Positions 26,183 through 35,670 of a DNA stretch of 64,000 nt are shown here, one piece after another. Made by a program: the position numbers and the translations under genes. The notes below the pieces were generated by a model, which ran no database searches, had not been told where the DNA came from, and was given only the letters and a program-made list of their open reading frames with translations. Source of the stretch: Sphingobacterium mizutaii (lineage in GTDB: Bacteria; Bacteroidota; Bacteroidia; Sphingobacteriales; Sphingobacteriaceae); assembly GCF_900187125.1 (NCBI RefSeq), contig NZ_LT906468.1:1054001-1118000 (forward strand), in the 5' to 3' direction. Positions within the stretch are counted from its first letter, which is position 1. Every line of letters begins with the position of its first letter.

Positions 26183-27745
26183 ATGTTTAGGAGATTACTG
26201 TTTATTTTCACAGTTACACTGTTATTTTTTAGTTCATGTCGTAAAGACTTTGGTTGGGTTCCAGACCAGCAAAAAAAATCCATTTTATTTTCAAGTAAGA
26301 TCTCTGGACAGGTACTGACTCGTATGTCTGGTTCACAATGGGATAATAATGATTCCATTTCTGTTTTTATGTATCATGGTGATGCATTAAATCAAAATAC
26401 GGTCTTGTCTGAAGGGTTCAATAAGCAATTTATTACCAACAGCAGTGGTAATTTTTCACCGAAGACAACTGCGGATGCCATGAATTTCCCAGCGGATAAG
26501 GAGGTTAGGTTTGTTGCATTTTATCCTTATAAAAACAGCCTTGATTTCCATCGGGATCTGGATATATCCGATCAGGAAGACCAGGATCAAATTGATTATT
26601 TGCTGGGCAAGAGTGCCAGTACTTTAGGTTATCAGCAGGGAGCGGTCCAACTGAAATTTGAAAGGGTCATGGCGAAGATCCAAGTAAGGGTCAAAGCTAA
26701 AGGAATACAGGCTGTAACGGCCAAATTAAGTCCGCTATTGACTGCGGCCACATTCCAAATTGGTCAGGCAGAATTAAATCCCCAAAAAACTTTTAAAGAT
26801 GTTTCTGGTAAGGTCATATCAACCGGTGATGAAACGGTGATTGAATGGGTTGTTTTTCCAGGAAAATTGGAAAGCCAATCTAGAATGGTTTTCAAGAGCA
26901 ATACGGGTGAGACCTATACCTGGGAAATCGGAAAATTAGGGACTGAGTATGAGCAAGGGAACAGGTATTCCTACGATATTAATTTATCGGATGGGGGGAT
27001 AGTGGATCCCAAGCCTGCTGTATCTTATATGGAGTTACCTGTCATCTCCAATTCAACTGAACTGGAGTATAACTTTAAAATGACTCCAGATCGATCCAAG
27101 CGAAATTACTCCATGCTATATGACAAGAAAAATAGAATTGCCCATTGGGTCGCCTATCCTTTGAGCAAAGATTATTTAGGTAGGCAATCGAGGACCAATC
27201 GTTGGGCGTTTGACCCTAATTTTCCGGACTATACCCAGCCCCTGTTAAGGAAAGGTTTTGGGGTGTCAGGGATAGACCGCGGGCATCAAATACCGAGTGC
27301 GGATCGGACAAGAAATGCTGCAGAAAACGCAACGACTTTTTATTATACCAATATGACAGCGCAGACCAGTTCCTTAAATCAAGGTGTTTGGGCAAAATTG
27401 GAAAATCAAATCCGGTCCTGGACTACAGTTTCTGGCGTAGATACCATGTATGTAGTGACTGGTGCGGGCTTGAGTTTCGCAAATGGGTCCATTGACTACG
27501 TGCAAGATAATCAAGGGAATAGAGTTGCCAAACCAAAATATTACTATAAAGCCCTAGCGGTAAAACGCGGTACAGCCTATTACACCATCGGATTTTATAT
27601 GGAGAATAAAGTGACCCCTACGAAAGCTAATTTTTCGAGCTACCGTATGACGGTAAGTGAATTGGAAAGGAAGACTGGTTATCAATTCTTCCCAGGTATT
27701 CCTAGGGAAACCAAAAACAAGATCAATGATGCAATCTGGAGATAA
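26183..27745 (+). CDS. Fimbrillin-family lipoprotein fused to a DNA/RNA non-specific endonuclease
   Basis: This 520-residue lipoprotein has a lipobox at Cys19 (LFFSSC). Residues about 30-270 match the fimbrillin-like (Mfa-like) fold, with ILFSSKISGQVLTRMSGSQWDNNDSISVFM and VRFVAFYPYKN. Residues about 290-520 are a NUC1-type beta-beta-alpha-metal nuclease: DRGH at 365-368, Asn390 (YYTNMTAQ) and a LNQGVWAKLE block that carries the metal-binding Asn and Glu. The enzyme should be surface-anchored and cut DNA and RNA without sequence preference. It opens a locus with a TonB receptor, an OB-fold-like lipoprotein and an EEP enzyme. The fusion of a pilin-like domain with a nuclease is unusual; no frameshift or junction artefact is seen. 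Confidence 0.88.
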   Translation: MFRRLLFIFTVTLLFFSSCRKDFGWVPDQQKKSILFSSKISGQVLTRMSGSQWDNNDSISVFMYHGDALNQNTVLSEGFNKQFITNSSGNFSPKTTADAMNFPADKEVRFVAFYPYKNSLDFHRDLDISDQEDQDQIDYLLGKSASTLGYQQGAVQLKFERVMAKIQVRVKAKGIQAVTAKLSPLLTAATFQIGQAELNPQKTFKDVSGKVISTGDETVIEWVVFPGKLESQSRMVFKSNTGETYTWEIGKLGTEYEQGNRYSYDINLSDGGIVDPKPAVSYMELPVISNSTELEYNFKMTPDRSKRNYSMLYDKKNRIAHWVAYPLSKDYLGRQSRTNRWAFDPNFPDYTQPLLRKGFGVSGIDRGHQIPSADRTRNAAENATTFYYTNMTAQTSSLNQGVWAKLENQIRSWTTVSGVDTMYVVTGAGLSFANGSIDYVQDNQGNRVAKPKYYYKALAVKRGTAYYTIGFYMENKVTPTKANFSSYRMTVSELERKTGYQFFPGIPRETKNKINDAIWR

Positions 27746-27749
27746 GACT

Positions 27750-27776
27750 TACTATAATTCAATTAAATAAATTACA
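27750..27776 (+). promoter_or_regulatory. Conserved leader upstream of the first fimbrillin
   Basis: The 27 bases before ATG 27777 are nearly the same as 35785-35810 before the second fimbrillin (TACTATAAT, CAATTAA, then AAATT). The similarity continues into the first codons. It is probably an AT-rich translation-initiation region kept after gene duplication. Confidence 0.5.
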
Positions 27777-29174
27777 ATGAAAACAAAACAATTATTAGGT
27801 GCCGCCTTGGCATTTATCGCTCTGGTCTCTTCCTGCAAAAAGGATGACTACAGAAAGTTGGAAAAAACCAACCCTTCGGAAGTACAGTTCACTTCTAGGA
27901 TTTTAGGTACACAAGCGACAAAAGCTAATGGTAACACCTGGGATTCTAATGACGAAATCGGTGTATTTATGAAGCAAGGGACTGGCTTGAGCAATATCTT
28001 GGCTGGGAACAAAAAGTACAGTACCAACGGAAACGGAAATTTTTCTGCCTCTGGAAACAATGTGATCAATTATCCTGAAGCTGGTCAAGTAGACTTTATT
28101 GCTTATTACCCTTATTCAGCAGATTTAAAAGGAACATCTTTAGGCTTCAATATTTCAGAGCAAAGTAACCCTGCGAAGATTGATGTCATGTATTCAAACA
28201 ACGCAAAGAGTTTGAGCAAAGGTTCAAAAACAGCAAGTTTGGAATTTGCGCATAAGTTGGCAAAAGTTGAATTGATTGTGAAGGCTGGTAAAGGAGTATC
28301 GAATTTAACAGGTCTAAAAACAGCTTATAACAATATTCCAACCTTGTCAAACATGGATTTGGCTACGGGAACTATTGCGAATGGATCAGGAGCTGCAAAT
28401 GTTCAAGCTAAGGTAACTGCTCAACAAGAAAATCAATTAGTTGAAGCAATCTTGATTCCGGGAGAATATAGCGCTAAGGAAGTTGTGTTCAGTATTGGTT
28501 CGGATAACTATAAATGGACTTTGCCAGCGAACCTGAACTATGAGTCTGGTAAGAAATACACTTACAATATTACCCTACAATTAGGTGGTTCAGTTGCTGT
28601 AACTGGAAATGCCATTATTACAGATTGGATTTCGGTAACTGGTGGAACACATACCATTGGAAAAGATGGCGGAACGGTTACTCCTCCAGTACCAACTGGA
28701 ACTGAACAGACTATTTATGAGGAGAATTTTGGGGATCTGGGTGCTGGAAATAGAATTAAAATTGACCAATATACTGGGTTTAGTAATAAAACGGTAAAGT
28801 ATTCAAATTTATATACAACGGGATGGGTTGATATCCGTAAAATTAGTACTCAGGATGCACATGTTTGGTTTGCTGCGAATAGAACTACAGGGTTAAAAAT
28901 CGAAGGTATCAATACAACGGGCTATAGAGATTTGAAATTGACTTATATATTGGCAGCAAATGGTTCAGGTGAACCTGTTGAGGGTTTGAAAGTTAGAATT
29001 AACGGGAATGAATTACAGCCAAAAGGCGTATTAGGCGGTCAAAATGAATTTTCAGTTCAAACTATAAGTTCTGGTATTCCAGCCGCAGCTATTACCATTG
29101 AATTTGATGCACAATCTGCGAATAATAAAAATGGTTATCGTGTCGATGACATCAAATTAGTAGGAACAAAATAA
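27777..29174 (+). CDS. Fimbrillin-family lipoprotein with an extra C-terminal domain
   Basis: This 465-residue lipoprotein (Cys20, ALVSSC) has a fimbrillin-like domain (about 35-290) closely related to the protein at 35811-36707. A short Thr/Pro linker (about 297-310) leads to a second domain (about 313-465) starting YEENFG and ending YRVDDIKLVG. That second domain is clearly related to the C-terminus of the DUF5689 lipoprotein encoded at 32009: both share ENFG or ETFG, GNR, ADIR or VDIR, AH-W, ANR, GIN, SANNK and R-D-I-L. It lies 31 bases after the nuclease gene. It may be a surface adhesin or scaffold that brings substrate to the nuclease and receptor. Confidence 0.8.
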   Translation: MKTKQLLGAALAFIALVSSCKKDDYRKLEKTNPSEVQFTSRILGTQATKANGNTWDSNDEIGVFMKQGTGLSNILAGNKKYSTNGNGNFSASGNNVINYPEAGQVDFIAYYPYSADLKGTSLGFNISEQSNPAKIDVMYSNNAKSLSKGSKTASLEFAHKLAKVELIVKAGKGVSNLTGLKTAYNNIPTLSNMDLATGTIANGSGAANVQAKVTAQQENQLVEAILIPGEYSAKEVVFSIGSDNYKWTLPANLNYESGKKYTYNITLQLGGSVAVTGNAIITDWISVTGGTHTIGKDGGTVTPPVPTGTEQTIYEENFGDLGAGNRIKIDQYTGFSNKTVKYSNLYTTGWVDIRKISTQDAHVWFAANRTTGLKIEGINTTGYRDLKLTYILAANGSGEPVEGLKVRINGNELQPKGVLGGQNEFSVQTISSGIPAAAITIEFDAQSANNKNGYRVDDIKLVGTK

Positions 29175-29185
29175 TCATTATTAAT

Positions 29186-29220
29186 ACAAGGTTGGGGGAA
29201 ATAATTTCCCTCTTCCTTGT
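29186..29220 (+). promoter_or_regulatory. Intergenic hairpin between fimbrillin and receptor genes
   Basis: GGGAAA (29196-29201) pairs with TTTCCC (29205-29210), and outer arms ACAAGG and CCTTGT extend the structure across an internal loop. There is no strong T-run, so it is more likely an RNA-processing or attenuating hairpin than a full terminator. Confidence 0.4.
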
Positions 29221-29248
29221 TCTATAGATTCTTTAGAATATAAAGAAC

Positions 29249-31996
29249 ATGCAAAAGATTTTTTCCATTATCTTTTTGTTGACCTGCTTATGTACTACCG
29301 TATTTGGTCAAGGAGGTATACAACTTACAGGTAAAGTGGTTCATAGCCGAACGAAAGTTCCCTTGCTGGGGATTTCGGTTACTCTGGAACAAAACAAGAT
29401 GAACAGCAGCACGAATGAGGAGGGCGAGTTTGTCTTTGTAAACTTGAAGGCTGGACCTGAAAAAATAATCATCCAGTCGGCAGGTTTTCGAAATTATGAA
29501 ATGGATTTTGAATTAAAGGATTCCACTTCCATGAAATTGGAAGATATAGCATTAGTTGCCGAGAACCAGATTGATGTACAAACCGTTTTGGGGGTAATAG
29601 ATGATGATGTCATATCATCGGATGGAGACAAGAGTTCCCAGGATATTCAGGCATCTGTCATTCTTTCTAATGACCTTTATTTAAATAAGGTTGGCTTTAA
29701 ACTCTTTCCATACAGATTTAGGGTTAGGGGTTATGATCCCAATTATGAACAGATTTATATCAACGGTATTTTGGCAAATGACCAATATCGCCGAGTTTTT
29801 AATTATGCTTCCATCGGAGCATTAAATGACCTGACCCGAAATGGGGATGTGGTCAACTACAATCAAATCGGAACATACACTTTCGGAACCATTGGAGGTT
29901 CTGAAAATATCAATATGCGAGCGAGCTCCTATGCAAAAGGAGGTAAGCTCACCATGTCTTATACCAATAGGAATTATTATGCGAGGTCCATGTTCAGTTA
30001 TTCAACTGGCTTGAATGAAAAAGGATGGGCATTTACAGGAGCAGTCGGCGGGCGCTTTTCGGACAAGGGATATATCCCCGGGACTTCCTACCGAAACCTG
30101 TCCTATGCTCTTTCCATGGAAAAGCAATGGCAGGATGGTGATCATTCCCTTTCCGTCCTTACTTTTGGATCTCCGGTGATCCGGGGGCAGCAGGGATCTT
30201 CTTTTCAAGAAGTATATGATCTGGTCGGCAATAATTTATACAATCCTAACTGGGGATACCAAAACGGAAAGGTCCGCAATTCAAGGATGGTTCATGCTTT
30301 TGATCCTACGATGGTGATTTCCCATCGTTGGAAAATTGATGAAAGAAGCAGTTTGACCTCTGGTGGGATTTTACACTATGGCCGATACAGCAATTCTGCA
30401 TTGAACTGGTATAATGCCATGGATCCTAGGCCAGATTATTACCGGTATCTGCCGTCTAATTTTTCTAGATTTACTCCAAACCTTGATGCAAGGACCATTC
30501 AGCAGTATACTCAACTTTGGAAATCCAGGGATCCAAATGTGACCCAGCTGAACTGGGAGGAATTGTACAGGCAGAACCTGAACACCGAAAATAAAAGGAA
30601 GATGAATGGTGCTGCCTTATATACTTTGGAGCGAAGGCATTCTGATCTTTTAGAAGGAACGGTAAACGTGACTTTCAACAAGCTCTACCAAAATAATTTC
30701 AATCTTACTGCAGGTATTGAAGCCCGAAAAACGAGATCTTACCAATATAAGACCATTGACGATTTACTGGGTGCAGACCATGTCCTGGATTTGGATAAGT
30801 TTGCAGAACGAGAAAATCCTGGGAATGAAAATGTCAAACAGAATGACCTACAATTTCCAAATCGGAAGGTATATGAAGGCGATATTTTCGGATATGACTA
30901 TGATATCGATATTCAGGCAGTCAATGCATGGGTGAGCAATAGTTTTCAGTCAAGGAATTTAGAACTTTATTATGGCACAAAAATAAGCTATACCGACTTT
31001 CGCCGGGTCGGGAATATGAGAAATGGTCGATTCCCAGATCATTCTTTTGGCAAAGGACCAAAGTATGATTTTGTCGATTTCACCGTGAAAGCGGGGTTGA
31101 CTTATAAATTTGATGGCAGGAACTTCCTTTCTGCAAATTCAGCCTATATCACTGAACCACCGGCACCGGATCGTTCCTTTGTTATGCCAAGGGTGACGGA
31201 TAGGGTTGTACAGGGTCTGTCAAGTGGAAGAATCTTTCATAACGATATCAATTACGTTTTTTCCTTGCCTCATTTATCTGGGCGACTTTCCCTTTTCCAG
31301 ACCAATTTTTACGATCAACTGGAGCGGATGAATTATTACCATGATTCCCAACGCACCTTTGTCTTCCATAATCTGAGCGGGGTTGACCGTAAGCATAGAG
31401 GTGTGGAGGCAAGTCTTACCTATAGTTTGAATCAGAATTGGAATTTTGACTTTATAGGAACCTTAGCGGAATATTTCTACAGCAATAATCCAATGGGAAC
31501 AATGAATTCCGAGAATGGGCTTTTGCTGAACAGGGAAGAAAAGGTTTACATGAAGAACCTATTTGTTTCCGGGACTCCACAGGCGGCTGGAATAATTGCG
31601 GCCAGATATTTCTATGATTATTGGTTTCTGGAAATGAGTGGGAATCTGGTCGGATGGAATTATATGTCCTCAGCTGCTTTAAGAAGAATGGCATCGGTAT
31701 ATGCTACAGTAAGTCCGCAACAAGAGAATTTTGAATCGTACAGGAAATTGACGAGTCAAGAACGACTACAAAGTAATTTCACCATAGATGCTTCGGTAGG
31801 GAAAATGATATATCTGAAGAAAAGACGGTCGCTGAATTTCAATCTATCCATCATGAATTTGCTCAACCAAAAGAACATAGGGACTGGCGGTTTTGAGCAA
31901 GGCAGGTTAGACTTAGTTTATCCAGAGCGATTCAGTTCTCGATATTTCTATATGCAGGGCTTTAATGTCTTCTTCAATACGAGTTACAGGTTTTAA
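29249..31996 (+). CDS. TonB-dependent outer-membrane receptor with carboxypeptidase-like N-terminal domain
   Basis: This 915-residue protein has a signal peptide ending at VFGQ (about residue 21), a carboxypeptidase-regulatory-like domain (about 25-105, GKVVHSRTKVPLLGISVTLEQ), a plug region with FRVRGYDPNYEQIYINGILAND, and a beta-barrel ending in FFNTSYRF. It is shorter than the SusC proteins in this window and has no SusD partner, so it is a different receptor class. Its neighbours on both sides are nucleases and an OB-fold-like lipoprotein, which suggests nucleic-acid fragments, nucleotides or bound metal or phosphate as cargo. The ligand is inference. Confidence 0.85.
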   Translation: MQKIFSIIFLLTCLCTTVFGQGGIQLTGKVVHSRTKVPLLGISVTLEQNKMNSSTNEEGEFVFVNLKAGPEKIIIQSAGFRNYEMDFELKDSTSMKLEDIALVAENQIDVQTVLGVIDDDVISSDGDKSSQDIQASVILSNDLYLNKVGFKLFPYRFRVRGYDPNYEQIYINGILANDQYRRVFNYASIGALNDLTRNGDVVNYNQIGTYTFGTIGGSENINMRASSYAKGGKLTMSYTNRNYYARSMFSYSTGLNEKGWAFTGAVGGRFSDKGYIPGTSYRNLSYALSMEKQWQDGDHSLSVLTFGSPVIRGQQGSSFQEVYDLVGNNLYNPNWGYQNGKVRNSRMVHAFDPTMVISHRWKIDERSSLTSGGILHYGRYSNSALNWYNAMDPRPDYYRYLPSNFSRFTPNLDARTIQQYTQLWKSRDPNVTQLNWEELYRQNLNTENKRKMNGAALYTLERRHSDLLEGTVNVTFNKLYQNNFNLTAGIEARKTRSYQYKTIDDLLGADHVLDLDKFAERENPGNENVKQNDLQFPNRKVYEGDIFGYDYDIDIQAVNAWVSNSFQSRNLELYYGTKISYTDFRRVGNMRNGRFPDHSFGKGPKYDFVDFTVKAGLTYKFDGRNFLSANSAYITEPPAPDRSFVMPRVTDRVVQGLSSGRIFHNDINYVFSLPHLSGRLSLFQTNFYDQLERMNYYHDSQRTFVFHNLSGVDRKHRGVEASLTYSLNQNWNFDFIGTLAEYFYSNNPMGTMNSENGLLLNREEKVYMKNLFVSGTPQAAGIIAARYFYDYWFLEMSGNLVGWNYMSSAALRRMASVYATVSPQQENFESYRKLTSQERLQSNFTIDASVGKMIYLKKRRSLNFNLSIMNLLNQKNIGTGGFEQGRLDLVYPERFSSRYFYMQGFNVFFNTSYRF

Positions 31997-32008
31997 TAAA
32001 AATATAAA

Positions 32009-33358
32009 ATGAAAAAAATTAGGCTAATCTATTTATTCCTTTTCAGCATGCTGTTCTTTGCATGCGAACGCGAGTATACTCCACCACCTTTATCAGAACC
32101 TGTTTATAAAGGAAAACTGGAGAACATTAGTATCAAGGAGCTCAAAGATCGATTTAAGGATTTAAAAGATCCAAAATTCATGGATGAGGAGCTGATTATC
32201 AAAGGAGTGGTCACAGGGAACGATGAATCCGGAAATATCTATAAGCAAATATATGTTCAAGATGGAAGTGCTGGGATTAATATTGGGGTAGAACAGAATT
32301 CTGTCTATGCAACCTATCAGGTGGGGCAGGAAGTATTTGTGAACTTAAAGGATTTGTACATCATAAAATATGGAGGCGAATTACAGATAGGCCTTGGTAC
32401 AACAAATGCCAATAGGATTTCATGGCAAGGTTTTCAAGAAAAAGTAAAGATGAATCGATGGCCCAACCCTGCCAATGTAAAACCCAAGCTCGTCACATTT
32501 GATAAGTTGACCGATGATTTAGTTCATCAGCTCGTAGAGGTCAAAGATGTCAGCTTTGTAAATGGAGGAAAGAAATCATTTTCAGGGAAGAATGAGACCA
32601 GTAATGAAGAAATAAGGGACAAGAATGGGAAAGTATTGGTGGTTCGGACGAGCAATTATTCTAATTTTTCCCAAGATCTATTGCCCAAAGGAACTGGGAA
32701 CCTAGTTGGAATTTTAGGTAGGTTCAATGGGACCTGGCAGTTGGTACTCCGGACGAAAGAGGATGTTTTGCATTTTAATGGACTTGAACCAGAAGAAGTA
32801 AAACCTACTGTCGGTAGTTTTTTCAAAGAGACATTTGGAGAAGGAATCTATACAGCCGGGAACCGTCCGAAAATCAATGATTTTAAAGGCTTCGACATGA
32901 AGCCACCCGTACAATATAAGGAAGATGCTGGGACCGCTGATATTAGAAGTATCTCTGGTGGAAATGGAGCCCATATTTGGTTGCCAGCCAACCGAGACGC
33001 TACTGTGGTTGTCTCCGGAATCAATTCGCAAGGAAAAGGAGAGGTGACCCTTAAATATCAGTTGACGGCTAACTTGTTCGATGCTTCAGCGATGGCTGAT
33101 CTGAACCAGATCCAGGTCAAGATTAATGGGCGATTGATGACGGTCCCAAGTAAAGCAATTTCAAATGCTGCGGGTGACAATAATAAATGGTTTACTATTA
33201 GTATTCCAAAAATCCAACAGTCCAATAACCTGACTATCGAGTTTGTTTCTAGCTCTGCCAACAATAAAATTGGCTTTAGATTAGATAATATTGAATTGCT
33301 TGCTGCAGATGCTGGAAAGGGAGGAAAAGAAGAAGTCATTGTACTTAAATCGAAATAA
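32009..33358 (+). CDS. DUF5689-type lipoprotein with OB-fold-like domain and shared C-terminal module
   Basis: This 449-residue lipoprotein has Cys19 in MLFFAC. Residues about 35-260 match the DUF5689 pattern (ELIIKGVVTGNDESGNIYKQIYVQDGSAGINI, then VGQEVFVNLKDLYI and GELQIGLG), which is predicted to be an OB-like fold of the kind that binds nucleic acid. Residues about 269-440 are the same module as the C-terminus of the fimbrillin encoded at 27777. It starts 12 bases after the receptor gene and is followed after 4 bases by an EEP gene. It is probably the surface partner of the receptor, taking the place of SusD. Nucleic-acid binding is inferred from fold class and context. Confidence 0.75.
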   Translation: MKKIRLIYLFLFSMLFFACEREYTPPPLSEPVYKGKLENISIKELKDRFKDLKDPKFMDEELIIKGVVTGNDESGNIYKQIYVQDGSAGINIGVEQNSVYATYQVGQEVFVNLKDLYIIKYGGELQIGLGTTNANRISWQGFQEKVKMNRWPNPANVKPKLVTFDKLTDDLVHQLVEVKDVSFVNGGKKSFSGKNETSNEEIRDKNGKVLVVRTSNYSNFSQDLLPKGTGNLVGILGRFNGTWQLVLRTKEDVLHFNGLEPEEVKPTVGSFFKETFGEGIYTAGNRPKINDFKGFDMKPPVQYKEDAGTADIRSISGGNGAHIWLPANRDATVVVSGINSQGKGEVTLKYQLTANLFDASAMADLNQIQVKINGRLMTVPSKAISNAAGDNNKWFTISIPKIQQSNNLTIEFVSSSANNKIGFRLDNIELLAADAGKGGKEEVIVLKSK

Positions 33359-33362
33359 GGTT

Positions 33363-34406
33363 ATGCTGAGAAATCTTCTTAAAAAGTATTTTCTTTTATT
33401 TCTTTTAACAACCATCTGTTATTGCAGCCTTGGTCAGCAAAAGCAATATTCGGTTTATCCAATTGCCTTTTATAACGTTGAAAACCTCTTTGATACGGAA
33501 CGCGATAGCAGCATTCAAGATGAGGAATTCACTCCAGATGGAGGTATGAATTGGACACCCGATAAATATTGGAAGAAACTAGAAAAAATAGCTTCTGTAT
33601 TGAGCAGTATAGGTCGGAAATACGGTAAATCGGGGCCTGCAATTATCGGTCTTTCCGAGATAGAAAATAGAAGGGTATTAAATGACCTGATCATGCAAAA
33701 TGAGATTGCAGGAAACCAATATGAGATCGTACATTACGAATCCCCTGACCGTCGGGGTATAGATGTTGCAATGCTCTATAATCCAAAACTCTTTCGGTTG
33801 ATTGACGCGCAAGTATTGCCTTATAAATTGGCAAGTAAACCTAGTTACGTGACGCGGGATGTGCTCATGGTAAAGGGTGTGATGGCTAATGAAATGGTCC
33901 ATATATTTGTCAACCATTGGCCTTCAAGGTTTGGTTCTAAATCCTCTGAACTTCGAGAACATGCTGCAGGTATAGTCAAAAATGCAGTGGATTCCATTTA
34001 TCTGAAAAATCCCCAAGCGAAGATCATTATCATGGGAGACCTTAATGATGACCCTGTAGATGTCAGTGTCAAGGATGTGCTGGGTGCAAAAAGAAGAAGT
34101 GAAAACCTGAAGACAGGGGATTTATATAACACCATGTACAAGCATTATGTACAAGGTATCGGTTCCCTGGGCTATCTCGCAAAATGGAGTCTGTTTGATC
34201 AAATAATTATTTCTGAGGCTCTTTTAGGAGATGATAGGAGCAGTTTGAAGTTTTGGAAATCTGAAATATATAATCCCGATTATTTAATTACCAAAGATGG
34301 CAGGTATAAGGGATATCCCTTAAGGACTTTTTCTGGGAATCTTTTTCAGAATGGTTATTCCGACCATTTTCCGGTATTGATTTATCTATTGAAGGAATTA
34401 AATTGA
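33363..34406 (+). CDS. Exported endonuclease/exonuclease/phosphatase (EEP) family protein
   Basis: This 347-residue enzyme has a signal peptide ending near SLGQQ (residues 22-26), then the EEP motifs FYNVENLFD (Asn38), GLSEIENR (Glu99 and Glu101), VNHWPSRFG, MGDLNDDP and the C-terminal SDHFPVL. The family includes secreted DNases and phosphodiesterases. I chose ATG 33363, directly after the stop of the DUF5689 gene; a longer upstream start would overlap it and hide the signal peptide. Context points to trimming of nucleic acid at the cell surface or in the periplasm. A phosphatase role is the alternative. Confidence 0.85.
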   Translation: MLRNLLKKYFLLFLLTTICYCSLGQQKQYSVYPIAFYNVENLFDTERDSSIQDEEFTPDGGMNWTPDKYWKKLEKIASVLSSIGRKYGKSGPAIIGLSEIENRRVLNDLIMQNEIAGNQYEIVHYESPDRRGIDVAMLYNPKLFRLIDAQVLPYKLASKPSYVTRDVLMVKGVMANEMVHIFVNHWPSRFGSKSSELREHAAGIVKNAVDSIYLKNPQAKIIIMGDLNDDPVDVSVKDVLGAKRRSENLKTGDLYNTMYKHYVQGIGSLGYLAKWSLFDQIIISEALLGDDRSSLKFWKSEIYNPDYLITKDGRYKGYPLRTFSGNLFQNGYSDHFPVLIYLLKELN

Positions 34407-34413
34407 TTCAAGT

Positions 34414-35574
34414 ATGAAAGATATTAGAAAAAATTGTCGAGGCAAATTCGTTATAGTTTTATTTCTTATCATCAGCTATTTTCTGAATGCGTGTAGCAGA
34501 CCGAATTTAGATGATAAGAAAGAGGTCTCCAAGACTGTTATGGTTTATATGTCAGCAAATAATAATTTGGCTTCAGAAGCCTATGATAATATCAATCAGA
34601 TGGAGTCGGGGTATTCTGATATTGATGGCAAGTTACTCGTCTATGCGAAGGTATTTGGGCAGAATCCCAAGATCTATGAAATAATCCATGATGATTCCCC
34701 AAAGATTGTCAGCCATGTCTTGAAAGATTATCCAGACCATAATGCGTCTGACCCAACAATCATGAAAATGGTTTTCGAAGATATGGAGCGACTTGGGAAA
34801 GCAAAGAACTATGCTGCAATCCTATGGTCACATGCCACTAATTGGTATCCTGGTAACAAAAAGAAGGCAAAGGTTAAATCGTTTGGAGATGATGACGGTC
34901 AGACCATGGATGTATTGGACCTGAAAAAGGCACTCCCAAAAAACTTAGATTATTTGGTTTTTGATGCCTGCTCTATGGGTTCGGTTGAAGTCCTATATGA
35001 ATTAAAGGATATTGTGCCTTATGTATTAGCTTCTCCAACGGAGGTCATCAGTGTAGGGCTTCCTTATGACAAGATCTTAACACATTTTTTCGACAAGAAT
35101 ATTAAAAGAGGGCTGATGGGTGCCGCTCAAGTGTACTTTGATTTTTATAATAAACAAAATGGACTTTTGCGTTCAGCAAGTTATTCTTTAATCGACATGA
35201 AGGAGATGTTGGATTTGGCAAGGGTAATGGGTGAGATTATTCATAAACAGACAAATATGGAGGTTTCGAGGGATCGTGTGCAAAGATTGGATCTTGATGT
35301 CTCGGTGACTAATTCCGTTCCAGCTTTTGACTTATTGGATTTTTGTGAAAAGAATTACCCAAAACAGGATGTAGATTTGATTAAAAGACAAGTCGAAAAA
35401 ACGGTACTTTTTAAGGTGGCTACACCGAGCTTTTTAGAAAGTCCTATTCACTCTTTTTCTGGTCTATCATGTTATATTCCTTCAGATTCAGAGACTGAAT
35501 TTGGTAAATACTACCAAAGATTAGGTTGGAATTCAGCTTCATCCTATTTTAAACTATTTCATTGGATATCATAA
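34414..35574 (+). CDS. Clostripain-family (C11) cysteine protease lipoprotein
   Basis: This 386-residue protein has a lipobox at Cys27 (FLNAC), the opening block VMVYMSANNNL, catalytic His140 in LWSHATNW, and catalytic Cys186 in FDACSMGS. C11 proteases typically cut after Arg or Lys and often mature by self-cleavage. It is 7 bases after the EEP gene and precedes the second fimbrillin unit. It may mature fimbrillin-like precursors or degrade proteins bound to DNA; neither can be decided from the sequence. Confidence 0.85.
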   Translation: MKDIRKNCRGKFVIVLFLIISYFLNACSRPNLDDKKEVSKTVMVYMSANNNLASEAYDNINQMESGYSDIDGKLLVYAKVFGQNPKIYEIIHDDSPKIVSHVLKDYPDHNASDPTIMKMVFEDMERLGKAKNYAAILWSHATNWYPGNKKKAKVKSFGDDDGQTMDVLDLKKALPKNLDYLVFDACSMGSVEVLYELKDIVPYVLASPTEVISVGLPYDKILTHFFDKNIKRGLMGAAQVYFDFYNKQNGLLRSASYSLIDMKEMLDLARVMGEIIHKQTNMEVSRDRVQRLDLDVSVTNSVPAFDLLDFCEKNYPKQDVDLIKRQVEKTVLFKVATPSFLESPIHSFSGLSCYIPSDSETEFGKYYQRLGWNSASSYFKLFHWIS

Positions 35575-35602
35575 ATATCACATAATTACTAATTGTTTTT
35601 TT

Positions 35603-35639
35603 AAAGGAGTTCATAGGGCACTATGGCTCCTTTTTTTTT
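35603..35639 (+). terminator. Intrinsic terminator after the C11 protease gene
   Basis: AAAGGAG (35603-35609) pairs with CTCCTTT (35627-35633), with a CATAG/CTATG inner stem and a long T-run. It ends the 26183-35574 operon. Confidence 0.8.
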
Positions 35640-35670
35640 ATGGATTAGGAATGTTTTATTGTAATAATTC

